The notes beneath the pieces are model-generated. The model was given only the letters and a program-made list of their open reading frames with translations, was not told the DNA's origin and made no database searches. From SHZI01 sp041396045 (GTDB lineage Bacteria; Pseudomonadota; Gammaproteobacteria; Steroidobacterales; GCA-2729495), in contig JAWKZI010000002.1 of assembly GCA_041396045.1 (NCBI GenBank), positions 62,001 to 126,000 of the forward strand: 64,000 nt of DNA, given 5' to 3'. Shown here piece after piece: positions 34,558 to 45,581 of the stretch. Every line of letters begins with the position of its first letter. Position 1 is the first letter of the stretch. Both the position numbers and the translations under genes were made by a program.

Positions 34558-36942
34558 ATGCCTGGCGCAGCCTTCGTCGCCATTTTGCTCAGTTGTGCGG
34601 TACTGTGGAGTCGAACACTGCCGTTGTCGCCCGGATGGGCGTTGATGATGGTGGTGCTCGCAGCAGGCAGTGCCGCAGCCCTGGCCAGAGTCAGGCGTCA
34701 TGCGTGGCAGCGCGTTTTGATCCTGATGTTATTCGCCGGCCTGCCCGTGGTGTCCGTGATTTACACTGTGTCGCGGCAGCTCACCGACAGGCTTGATGAC
34801 ACAGCCATCGTCGACGATCAGCTGGTTTCAGGCAGTATTTGCGACTTTCCCCGCCAGCAACCCGGCTCATGGCGGTTTTTGTTGCTGACCGATCAACCAG
34901 CGGTGGCAGAGAGTCCCCGGGTGGCAACCCGCATCAAGGTGCCGGCCAGGATTCTGGTCAACTGGTATGCAGGCAGCGACAGGCCGCAATCCATCCCGGA
35001 ACCCGGTCAGCGCTGGCAGTTGAAGCTGCGCATGCGGCCGCCGCGAGGACTTGGCAATTCCGGTGGCTTTGACTACGAACGCTGGTTGTTCAGCCAGCAC
35101 ATTGGTGCCACGGCCTGGGTTCGCCCGAGTACAGACAATCTGCCAGTGGCCGGCGCAGCGGTCTGCCGCATAGCCGGGTGGCGTGCCGAGCTGGCGCGCC
35201 GTATCAGCCGTGCGGTGGGTGATCGGCCGGCAGCAGCCTACGTGCTGGGCTTGTCTATCGGTGCCTACCAGGCGCTGCCTGAGGAGGAATGGGACAAGCT
35301 CCGGCGCACCGGCACCATCCATCTGATCTCGATATCCGGATTCCACATTGCCTTGTTGGCCGCCCCGGCAGCACTGTTCGGACTGTTTCTTGGCGGCACC
35401 TTGCTGGCGCTCGGGTTTCGATGCCGGCCGCGGGTGATCGCGGCGGCCACGGCATTTGTGGCCGCCATGCTCTACGAGGTCTCTGGCAGGGTTTAGTGTG
35501 CCGACCGCCCGATCGGTCGTTGCGGTTGGCCTGCTTACGCTGCTCACCAGCCGACGCCGCACGATTGCCGGCTCGGGACTGATGGCTGCCGTCGTGCTGA
35601 TCGTGCTCTTGATTGAACCACTGGCGCCACTGGTTCCCGGCTGGCTGTCATTTGCCGGCGTGGCCGTGCTGGTTGCAGTCGGAATGCTCAGATACCGGCA
35701 GACGGACCACGCCTTCCAGCACCTGAAAACACTATTGCTGACTCAGCTCTGCATGACGGTTGGCCTGGCCCCGCTGATGGTGCTGTGCTTCAGCCAGTTG
35801 CCACTGGCCGGTGGGCTGGCAAACCTGGTGGCGGTGCCGGCATTCAGTCTGATCCTGCTGCCCCTGACGCTGCTGGGCACTCTGGCCGTCATGCTGGTAC
35901 CCGATACCGGTGCGGTACTGCTGGGTCTGGCGGCGGATGGTTTCGATCTCTGGCGGTTTCGTCGCCTGGTGTGCCGAACTGCCTGGCGCCGTGTGTATTT
36001 CCCGGATCCGGGCCGGCTCGCTGCCGGACTGGCTCTAGGCGGCGCTGTCCTGTTGCTCTGGCCACGACCGTGCCTGCGCGCTGGCTGGCTCCTGTGCTCC
36101 TGACAGGTTTCTTGCGGCCGGTCAGAGACCGGTGCCTGCTGACGGCTTGCGTGTCACGGTTCTGGATGTGGGGCAGGGTCTGGCTGTGCTGGTGCAGACC
36201 GCCGCCCATTCCCTCCTGTATGACAGTGGTCCCGCCTATCGAAGCAGTGATGCCGGCGAACGTGTCGTCGTACCGGCTCTGCAGTCCATCAATGTCAAAG
36301 CGCCTGGATGTATTGATGATTTCCCATGGCGATGCCGACCATCGTGGCGGGGCAGAGAGTGTGCTGGCGCGCTACCCGTCTGCCCGCCTGCTCGGTACGA
36401 ATGCCGGCAGCAGGCACGCCGAGCCCTGTCGGTCCGGTGACCAGTGGTGGTGGGACGGCGTGCACTTTGAAGTCCTGCATCCGCCAGTTGACGTGAGGAT
36501 GGAGGATGACAATTCGTCATCCTGCGTTTTGCGCGTCACGGCAGGTTCCACACGCGTGCTGTTACCCGGGGACATAGAAGCTGTTACCGAATATCAACTG
36601 GCACGCAGGGGCGAACCCGGCACTGCCGACCTCGTACTTGCCCCGCACCATGGCAGCCGCAGTTCGTCGACGCCCGATTTTGTGCAGGCAACGCAGGCCC
36701 GCTTTACGGTCTTCTCGACCGGGTTTCGCAACCGATGGCACTTCCCGGCAACAGAAGTTGTAGCGCGGTGGGCCGGGTCCGGCACCTGTCTGCTCGATAC
36801 TGCTGTTGAGGGCAGTCTGCAGTTCGATGCAACGGTAGCGGATGGCTTGCGGTTGACCAGGCGTTGGCGGGATGCGGCCCCGGGGATCTGGCTGGCACGC
36901 CCCACGCGCCGTTGTATAGTGGCGCCCGATCAGGGCAAATAG
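34558..36942 (+). CDS. comEC: DNA uptake channel ComEC/Rec2, frameshifted
   Basis: Inner-membrane channel for single-stranded DNA in natural transformation. The N-terminal part has hydrophobic segments and GFDYERWLFSQHIGATAWVR; the competence domain has GTIHLISISGFHIALLAAP; the C-terminal metallo-beta-lactamase-like domain has LRVTVLDVGQGLAVLVQ, ISHGDADHRGG, VLLPGDIE and LAPHHGSRSS. These lie in different frames, with shifts near 35480, 35950, 36060-36130 and about 36290. Either a degraded gene or, more likely given its neighbours, sequence errors. An upstream in-frame start at 34501 is possible. The gene order DUF2062-comEC-exbB-exbD-msbA is conserved in gammaproteobacteria. Confidence 0.87.
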
Positions 36943-36949
36943 GGCGCAC

Positions 36950-37588
36950 ATGCTTGAAATAGTGATTGCCGGTGGCTGGGTGATGGTGCCGATCATCCTC
37001 TGCTCGGTGGTGGCTGCTGCCATCATCCTTGAACGTCTGTGGACGCTCAAACCCGGTCGGGTCGTGCCGCGTGACCTGTCGAGGCAGGTCTGGGAGTGGG
37101 TCAGCAGCAACAAGCTCAGTTACAACAATATTCAGCAACTGCGCCTGAATTCGCCACTCGGGCAGATCCTGGCCGCCGGGTTGGCAAATCGCCAGTACGA
37201 TCGTGCCACCATGAAGGAAGTCGTTGAAGACACCGGCCGGCACGTGGTGCACGAACTGGAGCGCTATCTGAACACCCTGGGGACCATTGCGGCAGTTTCG
37301 CCGCTGTTGGGTCTGCTTGGCACGGTCACAGGCATGATCCGGACGTTCTCCGCATTGATGTCTGGTGGTGCCGGCGATCCGGCATCGCTGGCTGGTGGCA
37401 TCTCAGAAGCGCTGATCACCACGGCGGCTGGTCTGATGGTCGCTATCCCGGCATTGATCGGCTATCGCTATCTGCGCGGGCGGGTCGATGCGCTGGTTGT
37501 GCAGATGGAAAAGGAGGCTATTGGCCTGCTCGAAGCCCTGCAGCGAAAGCAGGTCATGGACACGCTCGGTCGCAATGACAAGCGTTGA
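36950..37588 (+). CDS. exbB: ExbB/TolQ-type proton channel protein
   Basis: 212 residues. Forms the proton channel with ExbD that energises TonB. Seen: a first helix VMVPIILCSVVAAAIILERLW, a cytoplasmic part, then VVHELERYLNTLGTIAAVSPLLGLLGTVTGMIRTF, the conserved pore segment, and GISEALITTAAGLMVAIPALIGY. It precedes exbD with a four-base overlap to that gene's longer reading; tonB is not in the window. It may serve the TonB receptor at 58 kb, but that is inference. Confidence 0.92.
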   Translation: MLEIVIAGGWVMVPIILCSVVAAAIILERLWTLKPGRVVPRDLSRQVWEWVSSNKLSYNNIQQLRLNSPLGQILAAGLANRQYDRATMKEVVEDTGRHVVHELERYLNTLGTIAAVSPLLGLLGTVTGMIRTFSALMSGGAGDPASLAGGISEALITTAAGLMVAIPALIGYRYLRGRVDALVVQMEKEAIGLLEALQRKQVMDTLGRNDKR

Positions 37589-37608
37589 GTTGCCTTGAAA
37601 TTCCGGAC

Positions 37609-38040
37609 ATGAAGCTGCGTACAAGCACACATCGGGATGAGCCGGAACTCAATGTTACGTCGCTGATCGACGTCGTTCTGCTGCTGCTGATCTTTTTTAT
37701 GCTGACGACAACCTTTGTACGTCCGTCACAGATTGCCATCGAGTTGCCAGAGGCTGGTGTCAGCTCGGCGTTACCCGCCGTCGCCAAGGATGAACTGGAA
37801 ACTACCATCACCAGCAAGGGTGAGTTTCGCGTCAATGGTCGCGAGCTGGTCGATTCAAGGCCGGCGACGCTGGAGGCTGCCATTCGCAAGGTCATGCCGG
37901 ATGTACGCAAACGTCATGTAACGATCAATGCGGACGGCCGGGCACGCCACCAGGATGTAGTTACAGCGATGGATGTCTCGGGTCGGCTTGGATTCGTCGA
38001 AGTACGCATCACGACCACAAGAGCGCGACCAGCCGAGTGA
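37609..38040 (+). CDS. exbD: ExbD/TolR-type biopolymer transport protein
   Basis: About 143 residues. Short N-terminus, then PELNVTSLIDVVLLLLIFFMLTTTF, the single helix with the essential proton-carrying Asp, and a periplasmic domain with EFRVNGREL and VTINADGRARHQDVVTAMD. ATG 37609 is chosen; a longer in-frame TTG start at 37585 overlaps exbB. Its stop overlaps the msbA GTG. Confidence 0.92.
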   Translation: MKLRTSTHRDEPELNVTSLIDVVLLLLIFFMLTTTFVRPSQIAIELPEAGVSSALPAVAKDELETTITSKGEFRVNGRELVDSRPATLEAAIRKVMPDVRKRHVTINADGRARHQDVVTAMDVSGRLGFVEVRITTTRARPAE

Positions 38041-39851
38041 GCAGCAGCAATCAGTCTTCGCAGTCGGCTCAGGGCGACACCTATGGCCAGGTTCCAGCCG
38101 ACATCTATCGACGCCTGCTGGCCTTTGCCCGGCCACACTGGGGTGTGTTCATTATTGCCGCGATCGGCATGGCATTTTATGCGGCGACCGATACGGGATT
38201 CGCCTGGCTGGTCAAGAACCTGCTGGCCAGCATCGACGGCAGTGATGCCGATGCAGATCCGCAGGCCGCGCTGATCCGGCAATGGTTACCGCTGGGAATT
38301 CTGGTGCTGTTTCTCGTCCGTGGTGCATCCGAGTTTGCCGCCACCTACAGCCTGGGCTGGATCGGCCGCCAGGTCATCAAGCAGTTGCGCGCCCTGGTAT
38401 TCAACAAGTTTCTGCATCTGCCGGCACGTTACTACGACGGCATTTCAACCAGCACCCTGCTGTCGCGGCTGACCTTCAATATCGAACAGATTGCCGATTC
38501 AGCATCCAATGTCGTCACCGTACTTATTCGTGACTCCCTGACGGCGATCGGGCTGATTACCTACATGCTGTACCTGAGCCCCGTGCTGTCGGCATTTGTA
38601 TTTGTTGTGGCACCGATACTGGCTGTACTGATACGTGTGTTAAGCCGAATGTTCCGGAGGCACAGCAGTCGCATCCAGGAGTCCATGGGTGACCTGACAC
38701 GGATTACCAACGAAGCCCTGCAAAGTCACCGGATCATCAAGATTTTCAATGGCCAGGGATACGAAGTACAACGATTCGAGTCGGCGAACGAACGCAACCG
38801 GCGCATGAACATGCGGCTCTACGCCACACGCGCAGCGGGGGACGGTGTGACTGCGCTGTTGGCAGCGGTTGGCATGGCCGGGGTCGTGTTTGTTGCGACT
38901 CAGGATTTTGTGCGCGACGCACTTGATATAGGAGATTTCGGCGGGTTTATTGCGGCCTTGCTGCTGCTGATGCGCCCGCTGCGTTCGCTGACCGGCGTGA
39001 ATGTCTCCCTGCAAAAGGGCATAGCGGCCGGCAGCAGTGTCTTCCAGATCCTGGATGAGGACACCGAACGTGACACCGGTACATTGAAGGTTGGCCGAGT
39101 CCGAGGACAGGTGGAGTTTCGTGATGTCAGCTTCAGTTATGCGGCTGACAAAGGCCCGGTACTTCGCCACATGGATCTCGTGGTGCCGGCCGGGCAGACC
39201 CTGGCGATTGTTGGCAAGTCCGGTAGCGGCAAGTCGACCCTGGTGGGGTTGCTTCCGCGCTTTTACGATACGGAGCAGGGATTGGTGCTCGTCGATGATC
39301 ACCCGGTGCAGGACTATGCGCTCAAGACACTGCGCGATCAGGTCAGCCTGGTCAGTCAGGAAGTTGTGTTGTTTAACGACACCATCGCCGGAAACATTGC
39401 CTACGGCAGCCTGAGTACCGTATCGCGTGCTGACATCGAAGCTGCGGCACGTGCCGCTTACGTCGATGAGTTCGCGGTACAGCTGCCGGACGGGCTTGAT
39501 ACATGGGTAGGCGATCGTGGCGTGCTGCTGTCCGGCGGGCAACGCCAGCGCATCGCCATTGCCCGGGCCTTGCTCAAGAATTCACCGATCCTCATTCTCG
39601 ATGAGGCAACTTCAGCGCTTGACACAGAATCGGAGCAACGCATTCAGGATGCGCTGGGGCGCCTGATGCAAAACCGGACTACCCTGGTGATTGCCCACCG
39701 GTTATCAACCATCGAGAATGCTGATCGTATTGTCGTCATGGCAGAGGGCCGCATCCTTGAATCAGGCAGCCATGCAGAACTTCTGGCTGCAGGTGGACAC
39801 TATGCGTATCTGCATCGGCTGCAGTTCAGGGATGAAGTAATCACAAATTGA
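38037..39851 (+). CDS. msbA: Lipid A export ATP-binding/permease MsbA
   Basis: 604 residues. Flips lipid A-core across the inner membrane. Six-helix ABC exporter domain (VFIIAAIGMAFYAATDTGFAWLVKNLL at the start) and an ATPase domain with Walker A GKSGSGKSTLVGLLPRFY, Q-loop LVSQEVVLFNDTIAGNIAYG, signature LSGGQRQRIAIARALLKNSP and Walker B ILDEATSALD. GTG start overlapping exbD; stop overlapping the lpxK TTG, so translation is probably coupled through exbD-msbA-lpxK. Confidence 0.96.
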   Translation: MSSSNQSSQSAQGDTYGQVPADIYRRLLAFARPHWGVFIIAAIGMAFYAATDTGFAWLVKNLLASIDGSDADADPQAALIRQWLPLGILVLFLVRGASEFAATYSLGWIGRQVIKQLRALVFNKFLHLPARYYDGISTSTLLSRLTFNIEQIADSASNVVTVLIRDSLTAIGLITYMLYLSPVLSAFVFVVAPILAVLIRVLSRMFRRHSSRIQESMGDLTRITNEALQSHRIIKIFNGQGYEVQRFESANERNRRMNMRLYATRAAGDGVTALLAAVGMAGVVFVATQDFVRDALDIGDFGGFIAALLLLMRPLRSLTGVNVSLQKGIAAGSSVFQILDEDTERDTGTLKVGRVRGQVEFRDVSFSYAADKGPVLRHMDLVVPAGQTLAIVGKSGSGKSTLVGLLPRFYDTEQGLVLVDDHPVQDYALKTLRDQVSLVSQEVVLFNDTIAGNIAYGSLSTVSRADIEAAARAAYVDEFAVQLPDGLDTWVGDRGVLLSGGQRQRIAIARALLKNSPILILDEATSALDTESEQRIQDALGRLMQNRTTLVIAHRLSTIENADRIVVMAEGRILESGSHAELLAAGGHYAYLHRLQFRDEVITN

Positions 39852-40882
39852 GACGCAGTCTGGAAGCATTGTGGTATGCGCGAACGCCGATGGCGCGGAT
39901 GGTGGCATGGCCGTTGACTGCACTGCTCCTGCCATTTGCCGGTGTTTACGGCATGGTTATCTGGTGTCGCCGGATTCTCTACCGCCAGGGCTGGTTTCGC
40001 AGTTTCAAGCTGACGGTTCCCGTCATCATCGTCGGCAATATCACGGCAGGGGGTACCGGTAAAACACCGGTGGTCGCCTGGCTCGTGGCTCTTTGCCAGT
40101 CTGCGGGATTTAGTCCAGGCGTGGTGAGTCGTGGCTATGGTGGCCTGCCGACCAGGTTGCCCAGACTGGTTCAGTCAACTGACAAGGCAAGCGATGTTGG
40201 CGATGAACCGCTGTGGCTGCGGCGTGAAACAGGCGTCCCGGTCTGTGTTTGCATCGACAGGGTGCTGGCCGGACGAATGCTCGCAGCGGAGGGCGTCAAT
40301 GTGGTGATTGCCGACGACGGGCTGCAACATCATCGCCTGGCCCGTGATGTGGAAATGGTGGTAGTCGATGGCGAGCGACGATTCGGGAATGGACTGTTAT
40401 TGCCTGCGGGGCCACTTCGTGAACCTGTGAGTCGCCTCAAGAGCTGCGACCTGGTTCTGGTCAATGGGGGTAGTGCCAGCGAAGGCGAGCATGGCTTCCA
40501 TTCGCGGATCAGTGAATTGCGTTCTCTGGACGGCACGGCAACGTGCACGCTGGCAGCGCTGCGCGGGCAGAGTGTGCGTACGATTGCGGGAATCGGCAAT
40601 CCGGCACGCTTTCATGCGCAACTGACCGCCGCAGGGATACGGGTGCATCCCGTACCGGTGCCGGATCACGGCAAGGTCGATCTGACAGCACTGATTCAGG
40701 CGAGCGATGTGCCGCTGGTCATGACGGCGAAGGATGCCGTGAAGTATTCTCCGGACCTCAGGGAACTGCCGACTCGCTGCCCGGTCTGGGTGGCGCAATT
40801 GATGTTGGAGATTCCGGCCGACGTTGGTGCGCAGGTCCTGGCGCGCTTGCGGGCACCGTTGCCTGCCTCTGGTCGTTTCTGA
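39848..40882 (+). CDS. lpxK: Tetraacyldisaccharide 4'-kinase LpxK
   Basis: 344 residues. Phosphorylates the 4' position of the lipid A disaccharide. Seen: an N-terminal membrane segment, P-loop PVIIVGNITAGGTGKTPVVAWL, VVSRGYGG, GDEPLWLRRETGVPV and IADDGLQHHRL. TTG start at 39848 overlapping the msbA stop; no ATG lies close. kdsB follows 20 bases later. Confidence 0.96.
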   Translation: MRRSLEALWYARTPMARMVAWPLTALLLPFAGVYGMVIWCRRILYRQGWFRSFKLTVPVIIVGNITAGGTGKTPVVAWLVALCQSAGFSPGVVSRGYGGLPTRLPRLVQSTDKASDVGDEPLWLRRETGVPVCVCIDRVLAGRMLAAEGVNVVIADDGLQHHRLARDVEMVVVDGERRFGNGLLLPAGPLREPVSRLKSCDLVLVNGGSASEGEHGFHSRISELRSLDGTATCTLAALRGQSVRTIAGIGNPARFHAQLTAAGIRVHPVPVPDHGKVDLTALIQASDVPLVMTAKDAVKYSPDLRELPTRCPVWVAQLMLEIPADVGAQVLARLRAPLPASGRF

Positions 40883-40902
40883 ATATCCAGTCCCCGGGAA
40901 AG

Positions 40903-41670
40903 ATGATCATGCAGAACACATCGTTTCAAGTTGTCATTCCGGCCCGTTTCGCGTCTACACGTTTTCCCGGGAAAGTGCTGACAATGCTCGCGGGTCGGCC
41001 GGTGATTGAGCACGTGTGGCGACGGGCGAAACAGAGTGGGGCAGCCGGCGTCATCATCGCCACCGACGATGAACGAATTGCTGCTGCCGGTCGGGCGTTT
41101 GGCGCCGATGTACAACTGACTCATGCGGGGCATCGATCCGGTACCGAACGGGCAGCCGAGGTGGCTACGGTTCGCGGCTGGCCAGATGATGTGCTGGTGG
41201 TCAACTGCCAGGGCGACGCACCCCTGATTCCGCCGGCATGCATCAACCAGGTTGCCGAATTGCTGGCAGCTCATCCTGATGCTGCTATAGCCACACTCAG
41301 TACACCCATCGATAACGTCGCTGACTATCGGAGCGCGGATGTCGTCAAGGTCGTCTGCGCTGCTGACGGCCGGGCGCTATATTTCAGTCGGTCACCGATT
41401 CCGGCCACCAGTCATGCTACGACGCCGGGCAGCATCGCCCTGCCGGCGAGCCTTCGCCACGTGGGCTTGTATGCCTACCGCGTTGCTGCACTAAAGCGCC
41501 TCGCCGGGGCGCCGCCTTGCGAGCTGGAAATCACCGAGAGCCTGGAACAACTGCGCGCACTCTGGCTGGGTCTGCAGATTCAGGTAGGTCAGGCTGTAGA
41601 GGCGCTGGGTCCGGATGTGGATTCACCCGAAGATCTGGCCAGGGCCGTGAACTTTCTCAATACGGCTTAA
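40903..41670 (+). CDS. kdsB: CMP-Kdo synthetase KdsB
   Basis: 255 residues. Activates Kdo with CTP for lipopolysaccharide inner core. Seen: FQVVIPARFASTRFPGKVL, VIIATDDERI, VVNCQGDAPLIPP, LYFSRSPIPAT and LRHVGLYAYRV. ATG 40903 (or 40909) follows the lpxK stop; in-frame sequence runs far upstream inside lpxK and was cut at this start by family length. Confidence 0.96.
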   Translation: MIMQNTSFQVVIPARFASTRFPGKVLTMLAGRPVIEHVWRRAKQSGAAGVIIATDDERIAAAGRAFGADVQLTHAGHRSGTERAAEVATVRGWPDDVLVVNCQGDAPLIPPACINQVAELLAAHPDAAIATLSTPIDNVADYRSADVVKVVCAADGRALYFSRSPIPATSHATTPGSIALPASLRHVGLYAYRVAALKRLAGAPPCELEITESLEQLRALWLGLQIQVGQAVEALGPDVDSPEDLARAVNFLNTA

Positions 41671-41724
41671 GATGCTGTTGTTGTGGTTTTGCAGAGTGCT
41701 GATATGGCGCTGACATGGAATGTC

Positions 41725-42276
41725 ATGAAGAAGAAAAAGGTTACAGAGAGCAATAGCATCAAGGTGCTGCTGGTCTGCATGGGCAATATTTGCCGCTCAC
41801 CGATGGCAGAGGGTGTACTGCGCCAGCGAATCACCGAGCGCCCACTGCCCCTGCCTGTTGAAATTGACTCTGCCGGAACGCACGGCTACCACGAGGGCGC
41901 ACCGCCGGATCCGCGCGCTCAGGCAGCGACGCTTCGCCGGGGAATTGATATCAGCGATCTGCGGGCTCGACGGGTAGTCGCCGCAGATTTCGAGCGCTTC
42001 GACCTGTTGCTGGCAATGGACGAAGACAATCGCGCGATACTGATCGAGCAGGCTGATGAGGCTGTTGCGTCCAGGATCCGGTTGCTGCTGGAGTTTGCCG
42101 ATGGCACCAGCGGACGAAACGTACCCGACCCCTACTATGGCAGCCCTCTTGGATTCGAGCGCGTCCTGGATCTGGTTGAGGAGGCCATGGCGGGCCTCCT
42201 CAACGAACTGGAGCAGTTGGCAGAGCAGCGGGTTGCCGAAGCAAGCACGCCGGATTCGGCCAATCCTGTGGACTAA
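41725..42276 (+). CDS. Low-molecular-weight protein-tyrosine phosphatase
   Basis: About 183 residues. Active-site loop VCMGNICRSPMAEGV (CxxxxxRS) near the N-terminus, DSAGTHGYHEG, LLAMDEDN, and the catalytic Asp in VPDPYYGSPLGFERVLDLVE. Residue order is that of cytoplasmic LMW-PTPs. The N-terminus is uncertain: ATGs at 41683, 41704 and 41725 are all in frame; the last gives a Lys-rich start. The C-terminal 20 residues are longer than usual. It follows kdsB by 54 bases and is convergent with rne, 9 bases away. Its substrate is unknown. Confidence 0.9.
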   Translation: MKKKKVTESNSIKVLLVCMGNICRSPMAEGVLRQRITERPLPLPVEIDSAGTHGYHEGAPPDPRAQAATLRRGIDISDLRARRVVAADFERFDLLLAMDEDNRAILIEQADEAVASRIRLLLEFADGTSGRNVPDPYYGSPLGFERVLDLVEEAMAGLLNELEQLAEQRVAEASTPDSANPVD

Positions 42277-42285
42277 TCCTTCCGG

Positions 42286-45122
42286 CTAGTCTTTGGCGCC
42301 TTCGCTGCCACTGTCGCCTTGTGCGGCTGGCCGTCCACTTTCGTGACGATTTTCGTTGCCTGACCAGACGGTGTGTGTGACGGCCGTCCGGGGCCGGGCT
42401 GCCACGGTTGCCGGTGGTGGTGGAGCAGCGGGTGTCACTGGTGGTGTGTGTGACGGTGCTGATGCGGGCGGCTCCGATGGCGACGAGGCTGCAGTCGGCG
42501 TGCTTGTTTCCCAGGGCAACTGCCGCCCTGTGCCACGCTCGATATAGGGTTGCGACGGCTGTGTCGTCCGGATCGGACTCAGCATCGGCATGGTGTCTTC
42601 GTGGGTTTGTGGTGCCGATACTTTTGGTGGCACGCCGGTTACCGGCGCTCCGGTAGCGGCAGTCCGGTTATCGGGCTGAGCGCTTGCAGGAGGCTGATGA
42701 ACTGCTGGAGTATCGGCTCTATGGCCCATGTCGTCGGGTGCCGCAGAACGTGATTCGCCCTGTGCGGCATTCCGAAGCTCCTGTTGAGGCGCACGATCCG
42801 GCGCATCGCCACCTGATCTGCCGACATTGACTGCTCGGGAGTTGTCGGCTGCTGGTCCGGTGCTGTCGGCGTTGGCAACAGGGGGCGTTTCCCGCTTGTC
42901 ATTATGCTCACCATTGCGTTGTGCATCACGTTGGCTGTGCCGCTGGCCGTCGCGATCGCCACCACCACCGCGCCGGCGACGACTGCGCCGTGGCCGGTCG
43001 CCACGATTTCCTCGCTCGCTGCCCTGCTGGTCCCCAGACGTCCGGGTGCCATTGTTCTGGCTGCCGTTGGCCTGAGTGCCATTGCTCTGGTTGTCCGAAC
43101 CTTGTGAGCCGCTACTCTGCTGGTCACGTTGTCTGGTGTTTTGCGGTCCTGGGTCCTGATTGGCAGCGTGTTCGCCACCGGTTTGCCGCTGGGCTGCACT
43201 GCCGTTGCTTCGGCCGTTGCCCTGCGAATCAGATCGATCCGGGCGTGACGACCGATTGCCGTCTGAATCGCGACGGGGCTGACGATTGCCGCGCCTCGCG
43301 CCGGAACGATCACCACTTGCGCTACGGTGCCGGCCAGACCCACGGCTGTCTGATCGGCCTCGGGGAGTGGATGGCGTACGACGCGGTGATTCTGTCGTGC
43401 TCGTGGTTTCCGTTGGTTGTCCGGTACCAAACAGCCAGATTCGCAAGCGGGTGAACAGGCCCGGGACTACTGTCGGTGTGGCATCCACGGGCGATGACAA
43501 GGGTGCTGGTGGCGTAGATGGCAATACACTGGCAACGGCAGGGGCCTGAGGCTTGGGTCGTGCGGCCAGCAGGTCGTCGCTCTCTGTTGCGCCCTCTTCG
43601 GTTGTTTGGGCCAGTTCATAGCTGGCACCAGTATTTTCCGGCAGCGTGGTCTGGTCGTCGCGAACTCGGCGGAGTGTGTAGCTCGGCGTCTCAAGTTCCG
43701 GGTTGGCAATGAGAACAACTTCCAGGTTGTCGCGTTCCTCGATAGTGCGAATCCACTCGCGTTTCTCATTGAGCAGATAGTTGGCCACATCAACCGGCAA
43801 CTGGGCGATGATCTTTGAGGTGCGTTCCTTGCGCGTTTCTTCGGTAACCAGTCGCAGAATTGCCAGGGCCAGCGACTCAACGCTACGAATGCTGCCCATA
43901 CCGGTGCAGCGCGGGCAGGTCTGGTGGGCTGAGTCGCCCAGCGACGGTCGCAGCCGCTGCCGGGACATTTCGAGCAACCCGAAACGGGAAATTTTGCCGA
44001 TTTGTACGCGGGCCCTGTCCATCCGGACGGCGTCCCTGAGCCGGTTTTCCACATCGCGCTGGTTGCGCTGCGGGCCCATGTCGATGAAGTCAATCACGAT
44101 CAGGCCGCCCAGATCACGCAGGCGCAACTGACGAGCGATTTCCTCGGCAGCTTCCAGGTTGGTGGCGAAGGCGGTAGCCTCGATATCGCCACCCTTGGTT
44201 GCTCGTGCGGAGTTGATGTCGATGGACACCAGTGCTTCGGTGTGGTCGATCACGATGCTGCCGCCAGAGGGCAGTTCCACGTTGTGTGAGTACGCTGACT
44301 CGATCTGGCTTTCGATCTGGTACCGGGTGAACAGCGGTACCGAATCGTTATAGAGGCGCAACTTGCGCAGGTTTTGCGGCATTGCGCGCTCAACGAACTG
44401 CCGCGCCTCTTCGTAGGCCTTGTCGTTGTCGATCAGGATCTCGCCGATGTCATTCGCCAGATGATCGCGCAGGGCCCTGATAATGGCATTGCTGTCCTGG
44501 AAAATCAGGAAGGGAGCGGGGCGGCTGACTACCGCGGATTTGATGGCCTCCCAGATACCCAGGAGATAATCCATGTCCCATTTAAGCTCTTCAGTCGTGC
44601 GGCCGACGCCAGCCGTACGAACGATGACACTCATGCCGTCCGGTACTTCGACATCCTTCAGCGCTTCGCGCATTTCGTCGCGATCGGCATCGCTGATCCG
44701 ACGCGACACGCCGCCACCCCTCGGGTTGTTGGGCATGAGGACGATAAAGCGGCCAGCGAGACTGATATAGGTTGTGAGTGCGGCGCCCTTGTTGCCGCGT
44801 TCTTCTTTCTCGACCTGAACCACGATGTCCTGGCCTTCGCGCAGGACTTCGCGGATATTGATGCGGCCGTCGGATCCGGGCTCGTGAACGAAATACTCCT
44901 GGGAGATTTCCTTCAGTGGCAGGAAGCCATGGCGGTCAGCACCGTACTCGATGAACGCAGCATCGAGGCTGGGTTCCAGCCGGGTGATGCGACCCTTGTA
45001 GATGTTGGCTTTTTTCTGTTCCCGGGAATGGCTTTCGATATCAAGATCGTAAAGTTGTTGGCCATCGACCATGGCCACTGCAACTCTTCTTCCTGAGTTG
45101 CATTGACGAGCATTCTCTTCAT
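42286..45122 (-). CDS. rne: Ribonuclease E, one frameshift near the start
   Basis: About 945 residues. Main endoribonuclease for mRNA decay and rRNA/tRNA processing. The start is ATG 45122 (MKRMLVNATQEEELQ); a missing base near 45080 changes frame before VAMVDGQQLYDLDIES. Then the S1/5'-sensor part (NIYKGRITRLEPSLDAAFIEYG), the DNase I-like catalytic region (VSIDINSARATKGGDIEATAF, VIDFIDM) and the Zn-link CPRCTGMG. The C-terminal 430 or so residues are low-complexity, rich in Arg, Ser, Gly, Asn and Pro, as in degradosome scaffolds. A long untranslated leader and divergent rluC match the E. coli layout. Confidence 0.94.
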
Positions 45123-45581
45123 AAGACCCTGCATGCGCAAAGGAGCAGGCTGCGGCATCTTGAGTGTTGGCCGCGCCCGGACCGGTGTTTATCAGTGGGC
45201 TTCCCGGGTGCTGATTATCGGAACGTCTGTCAGTGCGTCGGGTATGACAAAGCACGGACCATCGTCCGTGCATGCCGAACCTGGATTCGAGATTGAGCTG
45301 AATGGTCGGTGCCTTGCGGCTAGCCACGCGTCAGATCCTCGGAAATCTTGCCTGATCGACTCTGGTTATTATCAGCACCAGCAGGAGGCCCGTTCTTGTC
45401 CGCAATTGGCGAACCTCAACTTGGCGACTTGCAATTGGCATGCCGCTGGAGACTGCACAGGCCGGCGCATGGGGCTTGACATGCCGGGAGCGCTCAGCCT
45501 AGCAGTCGGCTACTATAGCAGTGCCGATCTTGGCCAGCAATGCAGTTTCGAGCATAAGCCATTGCCTCTACAGGAAATCCC
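45123..45581. other. 459-base gap between divergent rne and rluC
   Basis: No credible gene: the one open stretch on the plus strand (45103-45585) has no recognisable motif. Its size and place match the long rne 5' leader of E. coli, which folds and mediates RNase E feedback on its own mRNA; equivalent hairpins here are not proven. TTGACA occurs at 45476-45481 upstream of rluC, but no convincing -10 stands 17 bases on. Promoters for both genes should lie here. Confidence 0.5.

Noticed and set aside
34501..36942. comEC as a true pseudogene
   Set aside because: Possible, but every conserved domain is present and many essential genes in the window have the same kind of breaks, so error is the simpler reading.
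45476..45481. TTGACA as the rluC -35 box
   Set aside because: The hexamer 17 bases downstream (CTAGCA) is a poor -10 match, so a promoter call is not supported.
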